Notes: generated by a model from the sequence alone, not told the origin. Counted from the first letter of the stretch, positions 1-8,880 are shown. The stretch is DNA of 64,000 bases from Clostridiaceae bacterium (GCA_012729635.1 JAAYCT010000030.1:20930-84929), one strand, 5' to 3'. Numbers and translations are program-made.

Positions 1-2
1 CT

Positions 3-2000
3 CTTTCCGGCCTGGCATTGGGTGTCGGAATGTTGGTGGATAACAGTATCGTTGTTATCGAAAACATATACCGGCTCCGTCATCAGGGCATGTCCGCCGC
101 GAAGGCGGCCGTTGTCGGAGCCAAACAGGTTTCCGGAGCGATTTTTGCCTCCACACTGACCACCATATGTGTTTTCCTTCCGATTGTATTCACCGACGGA
201 CTGTCCCGACAGCTTTTTACCGACATGGGACTGACGATTGCTTTCAGTCTGACGGCGAGCCTGATTGTCGCGTTGACACTGGTCCCGGCGATGGGCTCGA
301 CGTTACTTCGATCCGTGGCGGAAAAGAAACACAACGCGTTTGACGCCGTGGTTCGGTTTTACCGAAGCCTTCTGAAAGGCGCGATTCGGAGAAAAGCACT
401 GGTTCTCGTTCCGGTCGTTGTCTTGCTTGCGGTCAGTATTTTCGGCGTGTTTGTCATGGGAACGGCGTTCATGCCCCCGATTGATTCTCCGCAAATGTCG
501 ATGAGCGTGAAAATGCCGGAGGGCTTCGGGCAAGAGGACAGCTATCGATTAAACGATGAAGTGATGAAGCGAGTCCTTGAAATTGAAGCGGTTGAAACGG
601 TCGGCGTGATGAGCGGCGGGGGATCCGGAATGGCTCTTCTGGGTGGATCGTTTTCCGGATCCGGCGGAAGCTCAACCTTTTACATGCTCCTAAAGGAACA
701 GCGTTCAATGTCCAATATCGATGTCCAACGACAGATCTATGAGCGAACCGCGGACCTTGAAGCCGAAATCACGGTAACGGCCTCCAATATGGACATCTCC
801 GTTTTGGGCGGAAGCGGTATCCAGGTGAACATCAAGGGATATAATCTGGATAAACTTGCTGAGATTTCCGGAGACATTGCAAACCTGCTGTCCGAGGTTA
901 AGGGAACGAAGAACATCACGACCGATCTGGAAGGGTCGGATCGCGAGACGCGTATTCTTGTCGATAAGGACAAAGCGATGAGAGAGGGTCTGACCGTCGC
1001 ACAAATCTATGCGGAAATCAGTTCCGCGATACAAAGCCAGACACAGGCGACCATCCTTTCGGAAGGGAAAGACAATTTCCCGGTGGTCATTGTGAAAAGT
1101 GCGTATGATACACCGCAGTTAAGCGATCTTCCGGATCACCGATTTTTCATCAAGGCACCGGATGGAACGCCCAAGGTAGTGCGTCTCAAGGAAGTGGCAA
1201 CCATTACCGAAGCGGATTCGCTGCGCGCGATAAAAAGGGACAGTCAGTCCAGATATATGACCGTGTCCACGGAAATCGCCGACGGCTATAACATCGGATT
1301 GGTGGGGCGTGATGTGGAAGAAAAACTCGCGAACTACCCGCTTCCTTCCGGATACGGAATTGAAGTCGAGGGAGAAAACGAGATGATTCGTACTTCTCTG
1401 CGTGACCTGGTGCTTATGATCGCATTGGCGGTAGTCTTTATTTACCTGATCATGGTCGCTCAGTTCCAGGATCTGTCCTCTCCGTTTATCGTGCTGTTTA
1501 CTCTGCCCCTTGCGTTTACCGGAGGCCTTCTGCTTCTCTGGACGGCCGGGATGGAATTATCGGTCATCGCCGTGCTGGGCTTTTTGGTACTCGCCGGCGT
1601 CGTTGTCAATAACGGAATCGTATTTGTCAGTTACGTGAACCAGCTTCGTGAAGGAGGAATGGAACGTAGGGAGGCCTTGCTTGTAGCGGGTACCGCCCGG
1701 ATCCGTCCCATTGTCATGACCGCGTTAACGACGATTTTGGCGATGAGCACCCTTGCGCTCGGAATCGGACAGGGTGCCGAAATCATGCAGCCGATGGCGG
1801 TCGTCGCCGTCGGAGGGTTAATGTATGCCACGCTGATGACCTTGTTCGTGGTGCCGGTCTTGTACGATGTGTTTCACAGAAAAGATATTCGTAAAATTGA
1901 CGCGTACTTAGCCGAAACGTCAAAGAACGGTCAGGAAGAAAGCTTTTCGGACGCTGACGGAGTGGCAACCGGAAACGGTGAAGGCGAAAAGGAGCCATAG
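3..2000 (+). CDS. RND-family efflux transporter (HAE1-like), C-terminal two thirds
   Basis: An inner-membrane proton-driven exporter whose 5' end lies outside the window; the reading frame is open from base 3. The first visible residues, ending GVGMLVDNSIVVIEN, match the fourth membrane helix of RND pumps, which carries the proton-relay aspartate. Further hydrophobic helices follow, then a large periplasmic-type domain (residues ~150-460), then a second helix bundle containing GVVVNNGIVFVSYVNQ, the equivalent repeat helix. Family members are about 1,000 residues, so roughly a third is missing. A TetR-type regulator begins 20 bases downstream on the same strand and may control it. The substrate cannot be read from the sequence; in a monoderm host such pumps act without an outer-membrane channel. 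Confidence 0.9.
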   Translation, partial: LSGLALGVGMLVDNSIVVIENIYRLRHQGMSAAKAAVVGAKQVSGAIFASTLTTICVFLPIVFTDGLSRQLFTDMGLTIAFSLTASLIVALTLVPAMGSTLLRSVAEKKHNAFDAVVRFYRSLLKGAIRRKALVLVPVVVLLAVSIFGVFVMGTAFMPPIDSPQMSMSVKMPEGFGQEDSYRLNDEVMKRVLEIEAVETVGVMSGGGSGMALLGGSFSGSGGSSTFYMLLKEQRSMSNIDVQRQIYERTADLEAEITVTASNMDISVLGGSGIQVNIKGYNLDKLAEISGDIANLLSEVKGTKNITTDLEGSDRETRILVDKDKAMREGLTVAQIYAEISSAIQSQTQATILSEGKDNFPVVIVKSAYDTPQLSDLPDHRFFIKAPDGTPKVVRLKEVATITEADSLRAIKRDSQSRYMTVSTEIADGYNIGLVGRDVEEKLANYPLPSGYGIEVEGENEMIRTSLRDLVLMIALAVVFIYLIMVAQFQDLSSPFIVLFTLPLAFTGGLLLLWTAGMELSVIAVLGFLVLAGVVVNNGIVFVSYVNQLREGGMERREALLVAGTARIRPIVMTALTTILAMSTLALGIGQGAEIMQPMAVVAVGGLMYATLMTLFVVPVLYDVFHRKDIRKIDAYLAETSKNGQEESFSDADGVATGNGEGEKEP

Positions 2001-2020
2001 TCGGGGCAAAGGAGGACGGG

Positions 2021-2695
2021 ATGCTTCAGCCAAAAGAATACGCTTCGAAGGAGATTGATCTGTTCGAAGGGATTGTTAAGCTTCTGAACGAAGGAAGAAG
2101 TGTTCATGATCTGAAAGTAGCGGATATCGCTTCGGCCGCCGGGATGGGAAAAGGGACGGCGTATGAGTATTTTTCCAGTAAAGAGGAAATCATTCGTGAG
2201 GCGATACGCTATCATATATGTCTTGAATTCGGGGCTTTTTCGAAGTTTGTATCCCAAAGCGAAGGGCTGGTTTCCATTCTCGAAAGGTCGATGGATTATA
2301 TCGTTGACATGATCAACAATCGATTTTCAAGTCTTTTGGTCATGGCTCTGAGCCTGAACTTTTCGGACATTCGAAGATTGACTTGTGAGGACGGAAGCCT
2401 GATTCCCGCTATCGAACAAGGAATACGCGGACAGATGAAAATCATCCTTGACGTCGGAGTGAAAGAAAAGCTGATCAGTCCGTCCGTAACGCCCGAAGAG
2501 TGCTATCTGGTGCTCGGCGGTATTTTCTCGGCTTTTTCGAACGAGGTCCGTTTTCTTCTCGGAAAGGACAGGATGGTGTTTGACGGTCCCGGAATAATCG
2601 ATCAGCGAAAAGCCGGCACGGACGAGGAAGTGAATAAAAAAATCGAGCATTTGAGAGAAACGGTTATCCGACTGGTGTTAAAAGCGTTGGCATAG
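2021..2695 (+). CDS. TetR/AcrR-family transcriptional regulator
   Basis: A 224-residue one-component repressor-type protein. Its N-terminal helix-turn-helix spans about residues 28-53 (VADIASAAGMGKGTAYEYFS followed by KEE), the characteristic TetR signature. The remaining 170 residues should form the helical ligand-binding and dimer domain, which is too variable to name a ligand. The ATG has a clear AAAGGAGG ribosome site. The gene follows the RND exporter by 20 bases on the same strand, so the two are probably cotranscribed and this protein probably controls the pump. That is an inference from position. Confidence 0.88.
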   Translation: MLQPKEYASKEIDLFEGIVKLLNEGRSVHDLKVADIASAAGMGKGTAYEYFSSKEEIIREAIRYHICLEFGAFSKFVSQSEGLVSILERSMDYIVDMINNRFSSLLVMALSLNFSDIRRLTCEDGSLIPAIEQGIRGQMKIILDVGVKEKLISPSVTPEECYLVLGGIFSAFSNEVRFLLGKDRMVFDGPGIIDQRKAGTDEEVNKKIEHLRETVIRLVLKALA

Positions 2696-2705
2696 GGCGT
2701 CGAAT

Positions 2706-2728
2706 ATCGCACTTATCGCGATTTTTTC
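2706..2728 (+). terminator. Weak candidate terminator after the TetR gene
   Basis: A short inverted repeat (ATCGC, 7-base loop, GCGAT) is followed directly by six T residues, 11 bases after the TetR stop codon. The stem is only five pairs, so this is tentative. Confidence 0.4.
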
Positions 2729-2837
2729 GAATCAGCCCGGTCAGCATACAATAATGTTGCGCGGTTCGGCAAATTCCGATAAAGTGACTATTGAGCGTTG
2801 ATTCCGACGCCGTAAAAGAGTGAAAGGCGGACCGACG

Positions 2838-3440
2838 GTGGAGTTTTCCATTCTGTATTTTCTTCAGGACATGAACCATCCGTTTCTCGATCCGATTATG
2901 ATTGGGGTCAGCACCCTGGGCAACAGCGGAATGATTTGGATTGTGCTGACCATTTTTATGCTGTTCGTCCGAAAGTACCGTGAAAGCGCTTTTGCGATGA
3001 TCATCGCGCTTCTTCTTTCGCTTTTGATTTGTAATTTGGCGCTGAAAAATATCGTTCAACGCGATCGTCCGTTTTGGATAGATCCGACGGTGATTTTAAA
3101 AATCGATGAGCCGTCCGAATTTTCATTTCCGTCCGGTCACACGTTTTCCTCGTTTGCGGCGGCCGTAACATTGTATCTGTTCCATCGGAAAATTGGATTT
3201 GCGGCGATTGTTCTGGCGATCATGATCGCTTTTTCCCGTCTGTATCTGTTCGTTCATTTTCCGACCGATGTTTTGGCATCCGTCGTACTCGGTTCCGTAA
3301 CCGCGGTCATCGCGGTCCGGACGGTGCAAAAATATATCCGCCCCGTCATTCTAAAAGCGGGATTCATCCCCGTTTCCGTCGAGGTGACCACAGAAGGAGA
3401 GAATTATGAAATCCGAAATGACGAAACTGACCGAAAATGA
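2838..3440 (+). CDS. PAP2-family membrane phosphatase
   Basis: A 200-residue integral membrane lipid phosphatase of the PAP2/undecaprenyl-diphosphatase type, acting at the outer face of the cytoplasmic membrane. The three family motifs are visible: KNIVQRDRP (K-x6-RP), FPSGHTFSS (PSGH) and SRLYLFVHFPTD (SR-x5-H-x3-D). Several hydrophobic helices surround them. A GTG at 2838 is preferred over the in-frame GTG at 2820, because the sequence AAAGGCGG (2823-2830) sits at the right distance from 2838 and would lie inside the longer version. The end overlaps the next gene by 35 bases, suggesting coupled expression. The physiological substrate (phosphatidate, undecaprenyl diphosphate or another) cannot be decided. 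Confidence 0.88.
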   Translation: MEFSILYFLQDMNHPFLDPIMIGVSTLGNSGMIWIVLTIFMLFVRKYRESAFAMIIALLLSLLICNLALKNIVQRDRPFWIDPTVILKIDEPSEFSFPSGHTFSSFAAAVTLYLFHRKIGFAAIVLAIMIAFSRLYLFVHFPTDVLASVVLGSVTAVIAVRTVQKYIRPVILKAGFIPVSVEVTTEGENYEIRNDETDRK

Positions 3441-3795
3441 TCGGGTAGCCGAGCTTTTGGGAATCCGTCTCAAAAAGGTTGATACCGGCTATGCCCTGGC
3501 AGAGATGACGATTCGCGAGGATCATCTGAACGGAGTCGGAACCCTTCACGGCGGCGTTATCTTTTCGCTTGCGGATTATGCGTTTGCGGTCGCGGTCAAT
3601 TCGGGGGGCGTACCGACACTGGCGATAAACGCCGGTATATCATTCTTCAAACCGCCTCGCGGACCGGTTGTATCCGCGGAAGCCAAGGAGATATCCTCCG
3701 GGAGGAAAATTTGTTGTTGCGAGGTGGAAGTTCGTGACGAGGATCACACACTGGTTGCGAAGTTTTCCGGGACCGGATATCGAAAACCTGCTTGA
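3406..3795 (+). CDS. PaaI-type hotdog-fold acyl-CoA thioesterase
   Basis: A 129-residue cytoplasmic single hotdog domain. The core LNGVGTLHGGVIFSLADYAF matches PaaI-like thioesterases, where the helix after HGG lies at the active site and the acidic residue (here D in LADYA) is catalytic or structural. Members hydrolyse aryl- or acyl-CoA thioesters, often phenylacetyl-CoA derivatives; the substrate here is unknown. The start follows AGAAGGAG by 8 bases. It overlaps the PAP2 gene by 35 bases in another frame, so the two are probably one transcript. Confidence 0.85.
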   Translation: MKSEMTKLTENDRVAELLGIRLKKVDTGYALAEMTIREDHLNGVGTLHGGVIFSLADYAFAVAVNSGGVPTLAINAGISFFKPPRGPVVSAEAKEISSGRKICCCEVEVRDEDHTLVAKFSGTGYRKPA

Positions 3796-3925
3796 AGTAG
3801 CTCTGACCCCGGTGATCCTTTATGAAAATCAACGAGAAAAGCGGATGAATTGACGGTATCGGATTCTCGCATTTTCGGATACAATCATATCGTAGGTATC
3901 GTTGTGTCCTAACCTTCTTTCGGTC

Positions 3926-3947
3926 GCTCCGGGCATTTAGCCGGAGC
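3926..3947 (+). other. Hairpin in the heliorhodopsin leader
   Basis: A perfect seven-pair inverted repeat (GCTCCGG, 8-base loop, CCGGAGC) lies 31 bases upstream of the heliorhodopsin start and just before its ribosome site. No T tract follows, so it is not a normal terminator. It may shape the 5' leader, but the role is unknown. Confidence 0.45.
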
Positions 3948-3977
3948 TCGGAAATTCGCCAATCGGAGGATAAGATT

Positions 3978-4763
3978 ATGAAGGAAATCACACTGCCCGG
4001 TCTTCGTCGCTTCAATATGATTATGGGTGCGCTTCATCTGATTCAGGGAATCGTAATGCTGATTCTTGCCGGAAGCGTCATTCAGAAAATTGCGGAATTT
4101 TCACCGGTCATCACACAGAATTATCTGACGTTTAACCCTGCGACGCAATCGCTCGAACCCGCTTTCCGGGAACTGTTCTCGCTACCGTTCGGCGTGATGG
4201 TCGCATCTTTCCTTTTCATTTCGGCAATCGCACACGCATTGATATCCGTGCCCCAAAAACTCAATGAGGTCTATAATAACGATCTGACGAAACGGATCAA
4301 CCGTTTCCGTTGGTTTGAGTATGCGCTGAGCTCGTCGGTTATGATTGTTCTGATCGCGACTTTGTTCGGAATCTATGACATCGCTTCGCTGACATTGATC
4401 TTTCTTGCAAATGCAGCCATGAATCTGTTCGGACTGGTAATGGAACAGATGAATTCCGAAAGAAATACGGTATGCTGGGGTCCGTTTGTTTGGGGTTCGA
4501 TCGTGGGAATCGCCCCGTGGGTCGCCATTCTGATGTATATGTTCGGTTCCGGAAATTTCGATAAAGTACCGTGGTTCGTATGGGCGATCGTCGGCGCGTA
4601 TTTTGTCGCATTTAACACCTTTCCGATCAACATGATCCTACAATACAAACGAGTCGGGAAATGGAATAACTACCTTTACGGAGAGCGTGTATACATCGTG
4701 CTGAGCCTTGTTGCCAAAACGATTCTGGCATGGTTGGTGCTTTTCGGAGCGATGCAGCCGTAA
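3978..4763 (+). CDS. Heliorhodopsin (type 3 microbial rhodopsin)
   Basis: A 261-residue seven-helix retinal protein, the family with inverted membrane topology compared with type 1 rhodopsins. The last helix holds YIVLSLVAKTILAW, in which K247 is the predicted Schiff-base lysine. Helix three holds RWFEYALSSSVMIVLIA with E114 as counterion, the most diagnostic stretch of the family. H19 and H86 correspond to the conserved buried histidines, and EQMNSERN plus WGPFVWG match the connecting conserved region. Length is normal for the family. A GGAGG ribosome site precedes the ATG. Heliorhodopsins are not known as simple ion pumps and are mostly regarded as sensory, found chiefly in monoderms. No retinal or carotenoid gene is seen in the window, so retinal would come from elsewhere in the genome or from outside. 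Confidence 0.93.
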   Translation: MKEITLPGLRRFNMIMGALHLIQGIVMLILAGSVIQKIAEFSPVITQNYLTFNPATQSLEPAFRELFSLPFGVMVASFLFISAIAHALISVPQKLNEVYNNDLTKRINRFRWFEYALSSSVMIVLIATLFGIYDIASLTLIFLANAAMNLFGLVMEQMNSERNTVCWGPFVWGSIVGIAPWVAILMYMFGSGNFDKVPWFVWAIVGAYFVAFNTFPINMILQYKRVGKWNNYLYGERVYIVLSLVAKTILAWLVLFGAMQP

Positions 4764-4849
4764 ACGGATTTTCTATCGGGCGTATAATAGTATCGGACCG
4801 ATCGGAGAGATTTCCGGGTAAAAACGTGAAATTTTCCCGGAGAAGATGA

Positions 4850-4877
4850 TTGTTCTTCGGTCAAGAGGGGTTATAAT
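4850..4877 (+). promoter_or_regulatory. Sigma-A-type promoter of the DUF1508 gene
   Basis: TTGTTC (4850-4855), a 16-base spacer and a perfect TATAAT (4872-4877) lie 33 bases before the DUF1508 start. This gives that gene its own promoter apart from any readthrough from heliorhodopsin. Confidence 0.72.
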
Positions 4878-4909
4878 ATATGTAATTGTCATCAGAAAGG
4901 AGCCAAGAA

Positions 4910-5281
4910 ATGGGAAAATTTGTTATTAAGGCGACCCGTACCGGTTATGTATTCAATTTAAAAGCGAGCAACGGCGAGGTTATCGCGACATCCGAGGCGT
5001 ACGCGAGCGCTGCGTCTTGTAAGAACGGTGTGGAGAGTGTTCGTGCCAATGCATCGGCAAAGGTCGAGGATCAGACGCTGGAGACCGTGCAGACACTGAC
5101 AAACCCGAAATACGAAGTGTACGCTGACAAATCCGGCGAGTTCCGGTTCCGGCTTAAGGCAAGAAACGGTGAGATCGTCGCTTCCTCGGAGGGCTATAAG
5201 TCAAAGGGTGCCTGCATGGGTGGAATCGAGAGCGTCAAGAAAAATGCGCCCGGTGCGACCGTTGAGAAAGAGGACGCCTGA
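4910..5281 (+). CDS. DUF1508 (YegP-like) protein, two repeats
   Basis: A 123-residue soluble protein made of two tandem DUF1508 units, about residues 1-55 and 63-118. Each has the pattern [FY]-x-F-x-L-K-A-x-N-G-E-[VI]-[IV]-A-[TS]-S-E-x-Y followed by a Cys-containing helix with GG/NGxESV (FNLKASNGEVIATSEAY and FRLKARNGEIVASSEGY). The family is widespread and of unsettled function. The start is the ATG at 4910 rather than an upstream TTG, because AGAAAGGAG sits 6 bases before it. It has its own promoter and terminator, so it is a single-gene unit directly after heliorhodopsin. Its small size, strong promoter and strong ribosome site suggest high expression, which is inference. Confidence 0.88.
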   Translation: MGKFVIKATRTGYVFNLKASNGEVIATSEAYASAASCKNGVESVRANASAKVEDQTLETVQTLTNPKYEVYADKSGEFRFRLKARNGEIVASSEGYKSKGACMGGIESVKKNAPGATVEKEDA

Positions 5282-5318
5282 TTTGGTATCGTTTTGTATT
5301 CCGACGAATCAACGGAAT

Positions 5319-5351
5319 GAAAAAGACGGCGCATAATGTGCCGTCTTTTTC
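5319..5351 (+). terminator. Rho-independent terminator after the DUF1508 gene
   Basis: The inverted repeat AAAAAGACGGCGCA / TGTGCCGTCTTTTT with a short loop lies 40 bases after the stop codon and ends in a T run. It separates the DUF1508 gene from the sensor gene that follows. Confidence 0.88.
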
Positions 5352-5427
5352 ATTGCTTTCCGTGAAGATCCTACGGCAAAAAAATCGGATAACGGGACAA
5401 AAAATAGAAATCAGAGGGTTTTTCCTG

Positions 5428-5433
5428 TATAAT
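5428..5433 (+). promoter_or_regulatory. Candidate -10 element of the sensor gene
   Basis: A perfect TATAAT is placed 58 bases before the sensor start codon. The matching -35 (TAGAAA at 5405-5410) is poor, so the promoter is tentative. Confidence 0.45.
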
Positions 5434-5491
5434 CATTACCTAAGAAATATGAATCGTCCGCCACGCCGTTTGTGCACCAGAGGATGGATCA

Positions 5492-7984
5492 ATGCTCAAA
5501 CTTCGAGCGAAACCACCTGCGATGAAGGCTCTTATGACCGTCCTTATGGTCGTTGTTTATTTTGGGGCGGTTTTGGGCGGCATTTTATATGTTTTTTCCG
5601 TCCGCGAAGAATACAAGGAGAAGACACAGGAAGCGCTGTTTGATAAAGGGAACGCTGCGGCCTCCTTTATCTCCGCGAAGGATATCGGGCGAATCGTTTC
5701 GGAGTCTGATCAGGGAGCTGATGTTGCCGAGGAATTGAAAGACCGGACGAATCGGTTGGTACAAATCAGCGGAAAGGCACGAATCGCTTATATCCTTGCT
5801 CTCCGTGAAGGAGATTTATCGATGCTATGCATTTCCGATCCGATCGGAGTCGAGGAGTGTACCGCCCGGGAGGGTATATCGGAAGAGGTATCGGACGGTT
5901 TTTGGCAAATCAGACAGACCGGTGCATCGCAAATTCTCAGCCATGATAGCAATGGTTCTCAGGTTTGTGTCGTAACACTTTCACCGATTATCGATCCGGA
6001 TTCCGGGGAAACGACGGCGGTGTTGGTGATACATTTTTCGAAATCAGCATATTATGATGAAGTAGACAAGCATACGTTTCACGCCGTTATCATCGCGGCA
6101 AGCGTTCTGGTACTGATGGGTTGTCTGTATTGGTTTGTTATTCAGAACGAGCGCCTGAAAACACTCTCGCGAGCCAGTCAGGAGCGAGAAAGTCTGTTTC
6201 GCACGATCTTTGATCAAACACCGATCGGTATCGCGATGATGAACCAATTTACCGTGATGTCCGCAGTTAATCAAACCTTCCTTCGGATTCTCGGAAGAAC
6301 CGAAGAGGAGTTGAGAAAAATCAGCTGGGCGGATATCACGCATCCGTCGGATTTGGATGAGGACATGGCTCAATTTCGTCGACTGCAAAACGACGAAATC
6401 AATGATTACACCATGGAGAAACGCTTTATTCGCCCGGACGGGAGCGTCGTGTGGGTCTTGATGATCGTGATTCGGTTCATCACGCAAGGGAAAAGCAATT
6501 TTTCCCACCTGTGCATTCTCCAGGACATCAGTGCCCGCAAAGCGACGGAAACGGCTTTTCATGAATCGGAGCGAAGCAAATCCGTCCTTCTGTCGCACCT
6601 TCCCGGGATGGCATACCGATGCCGAAACGATAAGGAGTGGACGATGGAATTTGTATCGGAGGGCTGTCGTTCATTAACCGGATATGAGACGGAGGACCTG
6701 CTCGGGAACCGGAACGTATCGTTTGCCGACCTGGTGATTCCCGAGTTTCGTGATTTGCTTCGAAAGGAGTGGGATCGCGTACTTAAACTTCATGAACCGT
6801 TTAAATCGGAATATGAAATAGAAACGCGTGACGGAACAAGAAAATGGGTCATGGAGCTCGGACAGGGTGTTTTTGGAGAGTACGGCGAAGTCGAGGCGCT
6901 CGAAGGCATCATCATTGACATGACCGAGCGGAAACAGCAAGAAGAGCATATCCAGTATTTAAGTGAGCATGATTTTCTGACCGGCCTTTTCAATCGACGC
7001 CATTTTGATAACGAAAAGGATCGACTGGACATCAAGGAAAATATGCCGTTATCATTTTTCATTTGCGATATCAACGGCGTACGCCTGATCAATGACGCGT
7101 TCGGACAGATCCACGGAGACCGGGTGATTGTTGAAACATCGAGGTACCTGAAGAATTTTTGCGGCGAAAACGATGTGCTGGCAAGAACGGGAGGAAACGA
7201 GTTTTGTATATTAATGCCCAATACATCCGCGGAAAGCGCGCATAATATTCTGCAGAGAATGGAGAACAGTCTCAAAAAGCTGAATAAAGAACGAAAGAAT
7301 TCGGGTTTTGATATCAGCCTCGCCATCGGCTTCGGAACCAAGACGACTACGGAGCAAAGTCTCCCGGACATCGTGAAAGAAGCGACCGATTATATGTACA
7401 GCAGGAAGCTTCTGAGCAGATCCAGCTCTCACAGTTCGATTTTGTCCGCCATTGTTGCCACCATGTACGAAAGAAGTCAGGAAACCGAGGAGCACGCGAT
7501 TCGCCTTGCTGATATTTCCAAAAAAATCGCATCCAAGCTCTCTTTGAGTCAAAAAGAGATGGATGATCTCGAGGTTTTTGCAATGTTACACGATATCGGA
7601 AAGGTCGGGATCGATGATCGAATTCTCAATAAGCCCGGAAAATTGACGGACGAGGAGTGGGTGATCATGAAACGTCACCCCGAAATCGGATACCGAATCG
7701 CGATAGCATCGCCCGATCTGGAAAACGTAGCGGGCTATATATTGTCTCACCACGAGCGATGGGACGGAAAGGGCTATCCCCGAGGACTTTCGGGAAAAGA
7801 GATTCCGCTTCTTTCCCGGATCATTTCGTTGGCGGATGCCTATGACGCGATGACCGAGGATCGGGTATACCGAAAAGCGATGAGCTCCGATGAAGCGATC
7901 AAGGAAATTACCCGCAACTCCGGGACCCAGTTCGATCCTCAAATCGTCGAATTGTTCCTTCAGGTTTCAAAAGAGTTTCTCTGA
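5492..7984 (+). CDS. Membrane sensor with PAS, degenerate GGDEF and HD-GYP domains
   Basis: An 830-residue signalling protein. Order: N-terminal helix (~15-35), extracytoplasmic sensing region (~36-190), second helix (~192-215), two PAS domains (~225-350 and ~355-480), a GGDEF domain, then HD-GYP. The GGDEF signature is changed to GGNEF at 567-571, so cyclase activity is doubtful and the domain may only bind nucleotide. The HD-GYP part is intact: H700-D701 in MLHDIGKVG, HHERWDGKGYPRG with GYP at 761-763, and DAYDAMTEDR. Such domains hydrolyse c-di-GMP. The protein is therefore probably a signal-controlled c-di-GMP phosphodiesterase. The ATG follows AGAGGA. It lies after heliorhodopsin and the DUF1508 gene but behind a terminator. 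What it senses is unknown. Confidence 0.9.
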   Translation: MLKLRAKPPAMKALMTVLMVVVYFGAVLGGILYVFSVREEYKEKTQEALFDKGNAAASFISAKDIGRIVSESDQGADVAEELKDRTNRLVQISGKARIAYILALREGDLSMLCISDPIGVEECTAREGISEEVSDGFWQIRQTGASQILSHDSNGSQVCVVTLSPIIDPDSGETTAVLVIHFSKSAYYDEVDKHTFHAVIIAASVLVLMGCLYWFVIQNERLKTLSRASQERESLFRTIFDQTPIGIAMMNQFTVMSAVNQTFLRILGRTEEELRKISWADITHPSDLDEDMAQFRRLQNDEINDYTMEKRFIRPDGSVVWVLMIVIRFITQGKSNFSHLCILQDISARKATETAFHESERSKSVLLSHLPGMAYRCRNDKEWTMEFVSEGCRSLTGYETEDLLGNRNVSFADLVIPEFRDLLRKEWDRVLKLHEPFKSEYEIETRDGTRKWVMELGQGVFGEYGEVEALEGIIIDMTERKQQEEHIQYLSEHDFLTGLFNRRHFDNEKDRLDIKENMPLSFFICDINGVRLINDAFGQIHGDRVIVETSRYLKNFCGENDVLARTGGNEFCILMPNTSAESAHNILQRMENSLKKLNKERKNSGFDISLAIGFGTKTTTEQSLPDIVKEATDYMYSRKLLSRSSSHSSILSAIVATMYERSQETEEHAIRLADISKKIASKLSLSQKEMDDLEVFAMLHDIGKVGIDDRILNKPGKLTDEEWVIMKRHPEIGYRIAIASPDLENVAGYILSHHERWDGKGYPRGLSGKEIPLLSRIISLADAYDAMTEDRVYRKAMSSDEAIKEITRNSGTQFDPQIVELFLQVSKEFL

Positions 7985-8142
7985 ACAAAATCTGTGCGTT
8001 CGAATTCTGTCGGACGTGATAAAATAAAGTAGAACGAAACAAATAATGCGGAGATGTTTGGGGATTGAGCCGAGAAATCCCGACTGTGATAAAGCACAAG
8101 TATCCTCCGATTTTTTCTCGGTTTCATAGGGGAGGGATTATT

Positions 8143-8865
8143 ATGTTTCGAACTTCCGTGAGAAGATATTTTCATGTCGGTGCGAAAGCGATGGCCGCTT
8201 GTGTTTGTGCCGCGGTTCTTTTGATGATGGGCGGATGTAATTTGATTTTTCAAGAAGAAACGAGCGATACATCCGGGGATTCGACATCCGGTACCGTAAG
8301 TGCTTCGACGGTTTTGTCCGAAACGGATACGACGGGAGACACGGGTTCTTCGGATACATCATCCGCATCGGATGGATCCGCGGATCCGTCTGCTTCCTCA
8401 GAGAGCTCTGAGGAAACAAGCGCTTCGGAAACCGAGTACTCCAATCCGGAAAGCATGTATTCGAGTTATGCGCACATGGTCTCTTTTGATCCTGTGAACG
8501 GACTGGCTCGGTTTGATTATTTCGATATGCTGAAAGGACAAGCCGCGATTGATTGGCTGGTTGCACACGAAGGATATACGGTTGCCGACGCTACCGCGCT
8601 GGTCAATGATTTTGCCGACAGTGAGTTTGTTTATAAGAACATTAATCCCCAGCTCCGAACCGCGGACATGAGCGAAGTGGACATTACCATGATGTATCAT
8701 TCGGACGGGACACAGGTGCCCGGCGCGGAAACCGTTTCGCTTACCTATGCTCAATTTGTTACGCTTTATTCCGGCCATAGCTCCGCCGTATTGGAATCGT
8801 TTTTCTACTATGTAACCGTTTCCGGAGGTGAGATCACAAAGGTCGATCAGGTTTACTGGCCGTAG
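8143..8865 (+). CDS. Lipoprotein of unknown function with Ser/Thr-rich linker
   Basis: A 240-residue secreted lipoprotein. After a basic N terminus (MFRTSVRRYF) comes a hydrophobic signal segment ending in the lipobox LMMGGC, with the cysteine near residue 32. A linker of about 65 residues rich in Ser, Thr, Asp and Glu follows, then a folded domain of about 135 residues ending in ITKVDQVYWP. I do not recognise that domain. The ATG at 8143 is chosen because GGGGAGGG precedes it at normal spacing; the longer TTG version would put 26 polar residues before the signal peptide. It ends 15 bases before the GH3 gene on the same strand, so it may be cotranscribed with it. Confidence 0.8.
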   Translation: MFRTSVRRYFHVGAKAMAACVCAAVLLMMGGCNLIFQEETSDTSGDSTSGTVSASTVLSETDTTGDTGSSDTSSASDGSADPSASSESSEETSASETEYSNPESMYSSYAHMVSFDPVNGLARFDYFDMLKGQAAIDWLVAHEGYTVADATALVNDFADSEFVYKNINPQLRTADMSEVDITMMYHSDGTQVPGAETVSLTYAQFVTLYSGHSSAVLESFFYYVTVSGGEITKVDQVYWP

Positions 8866-8880
8866 TTCGGGAGGAGTTTT

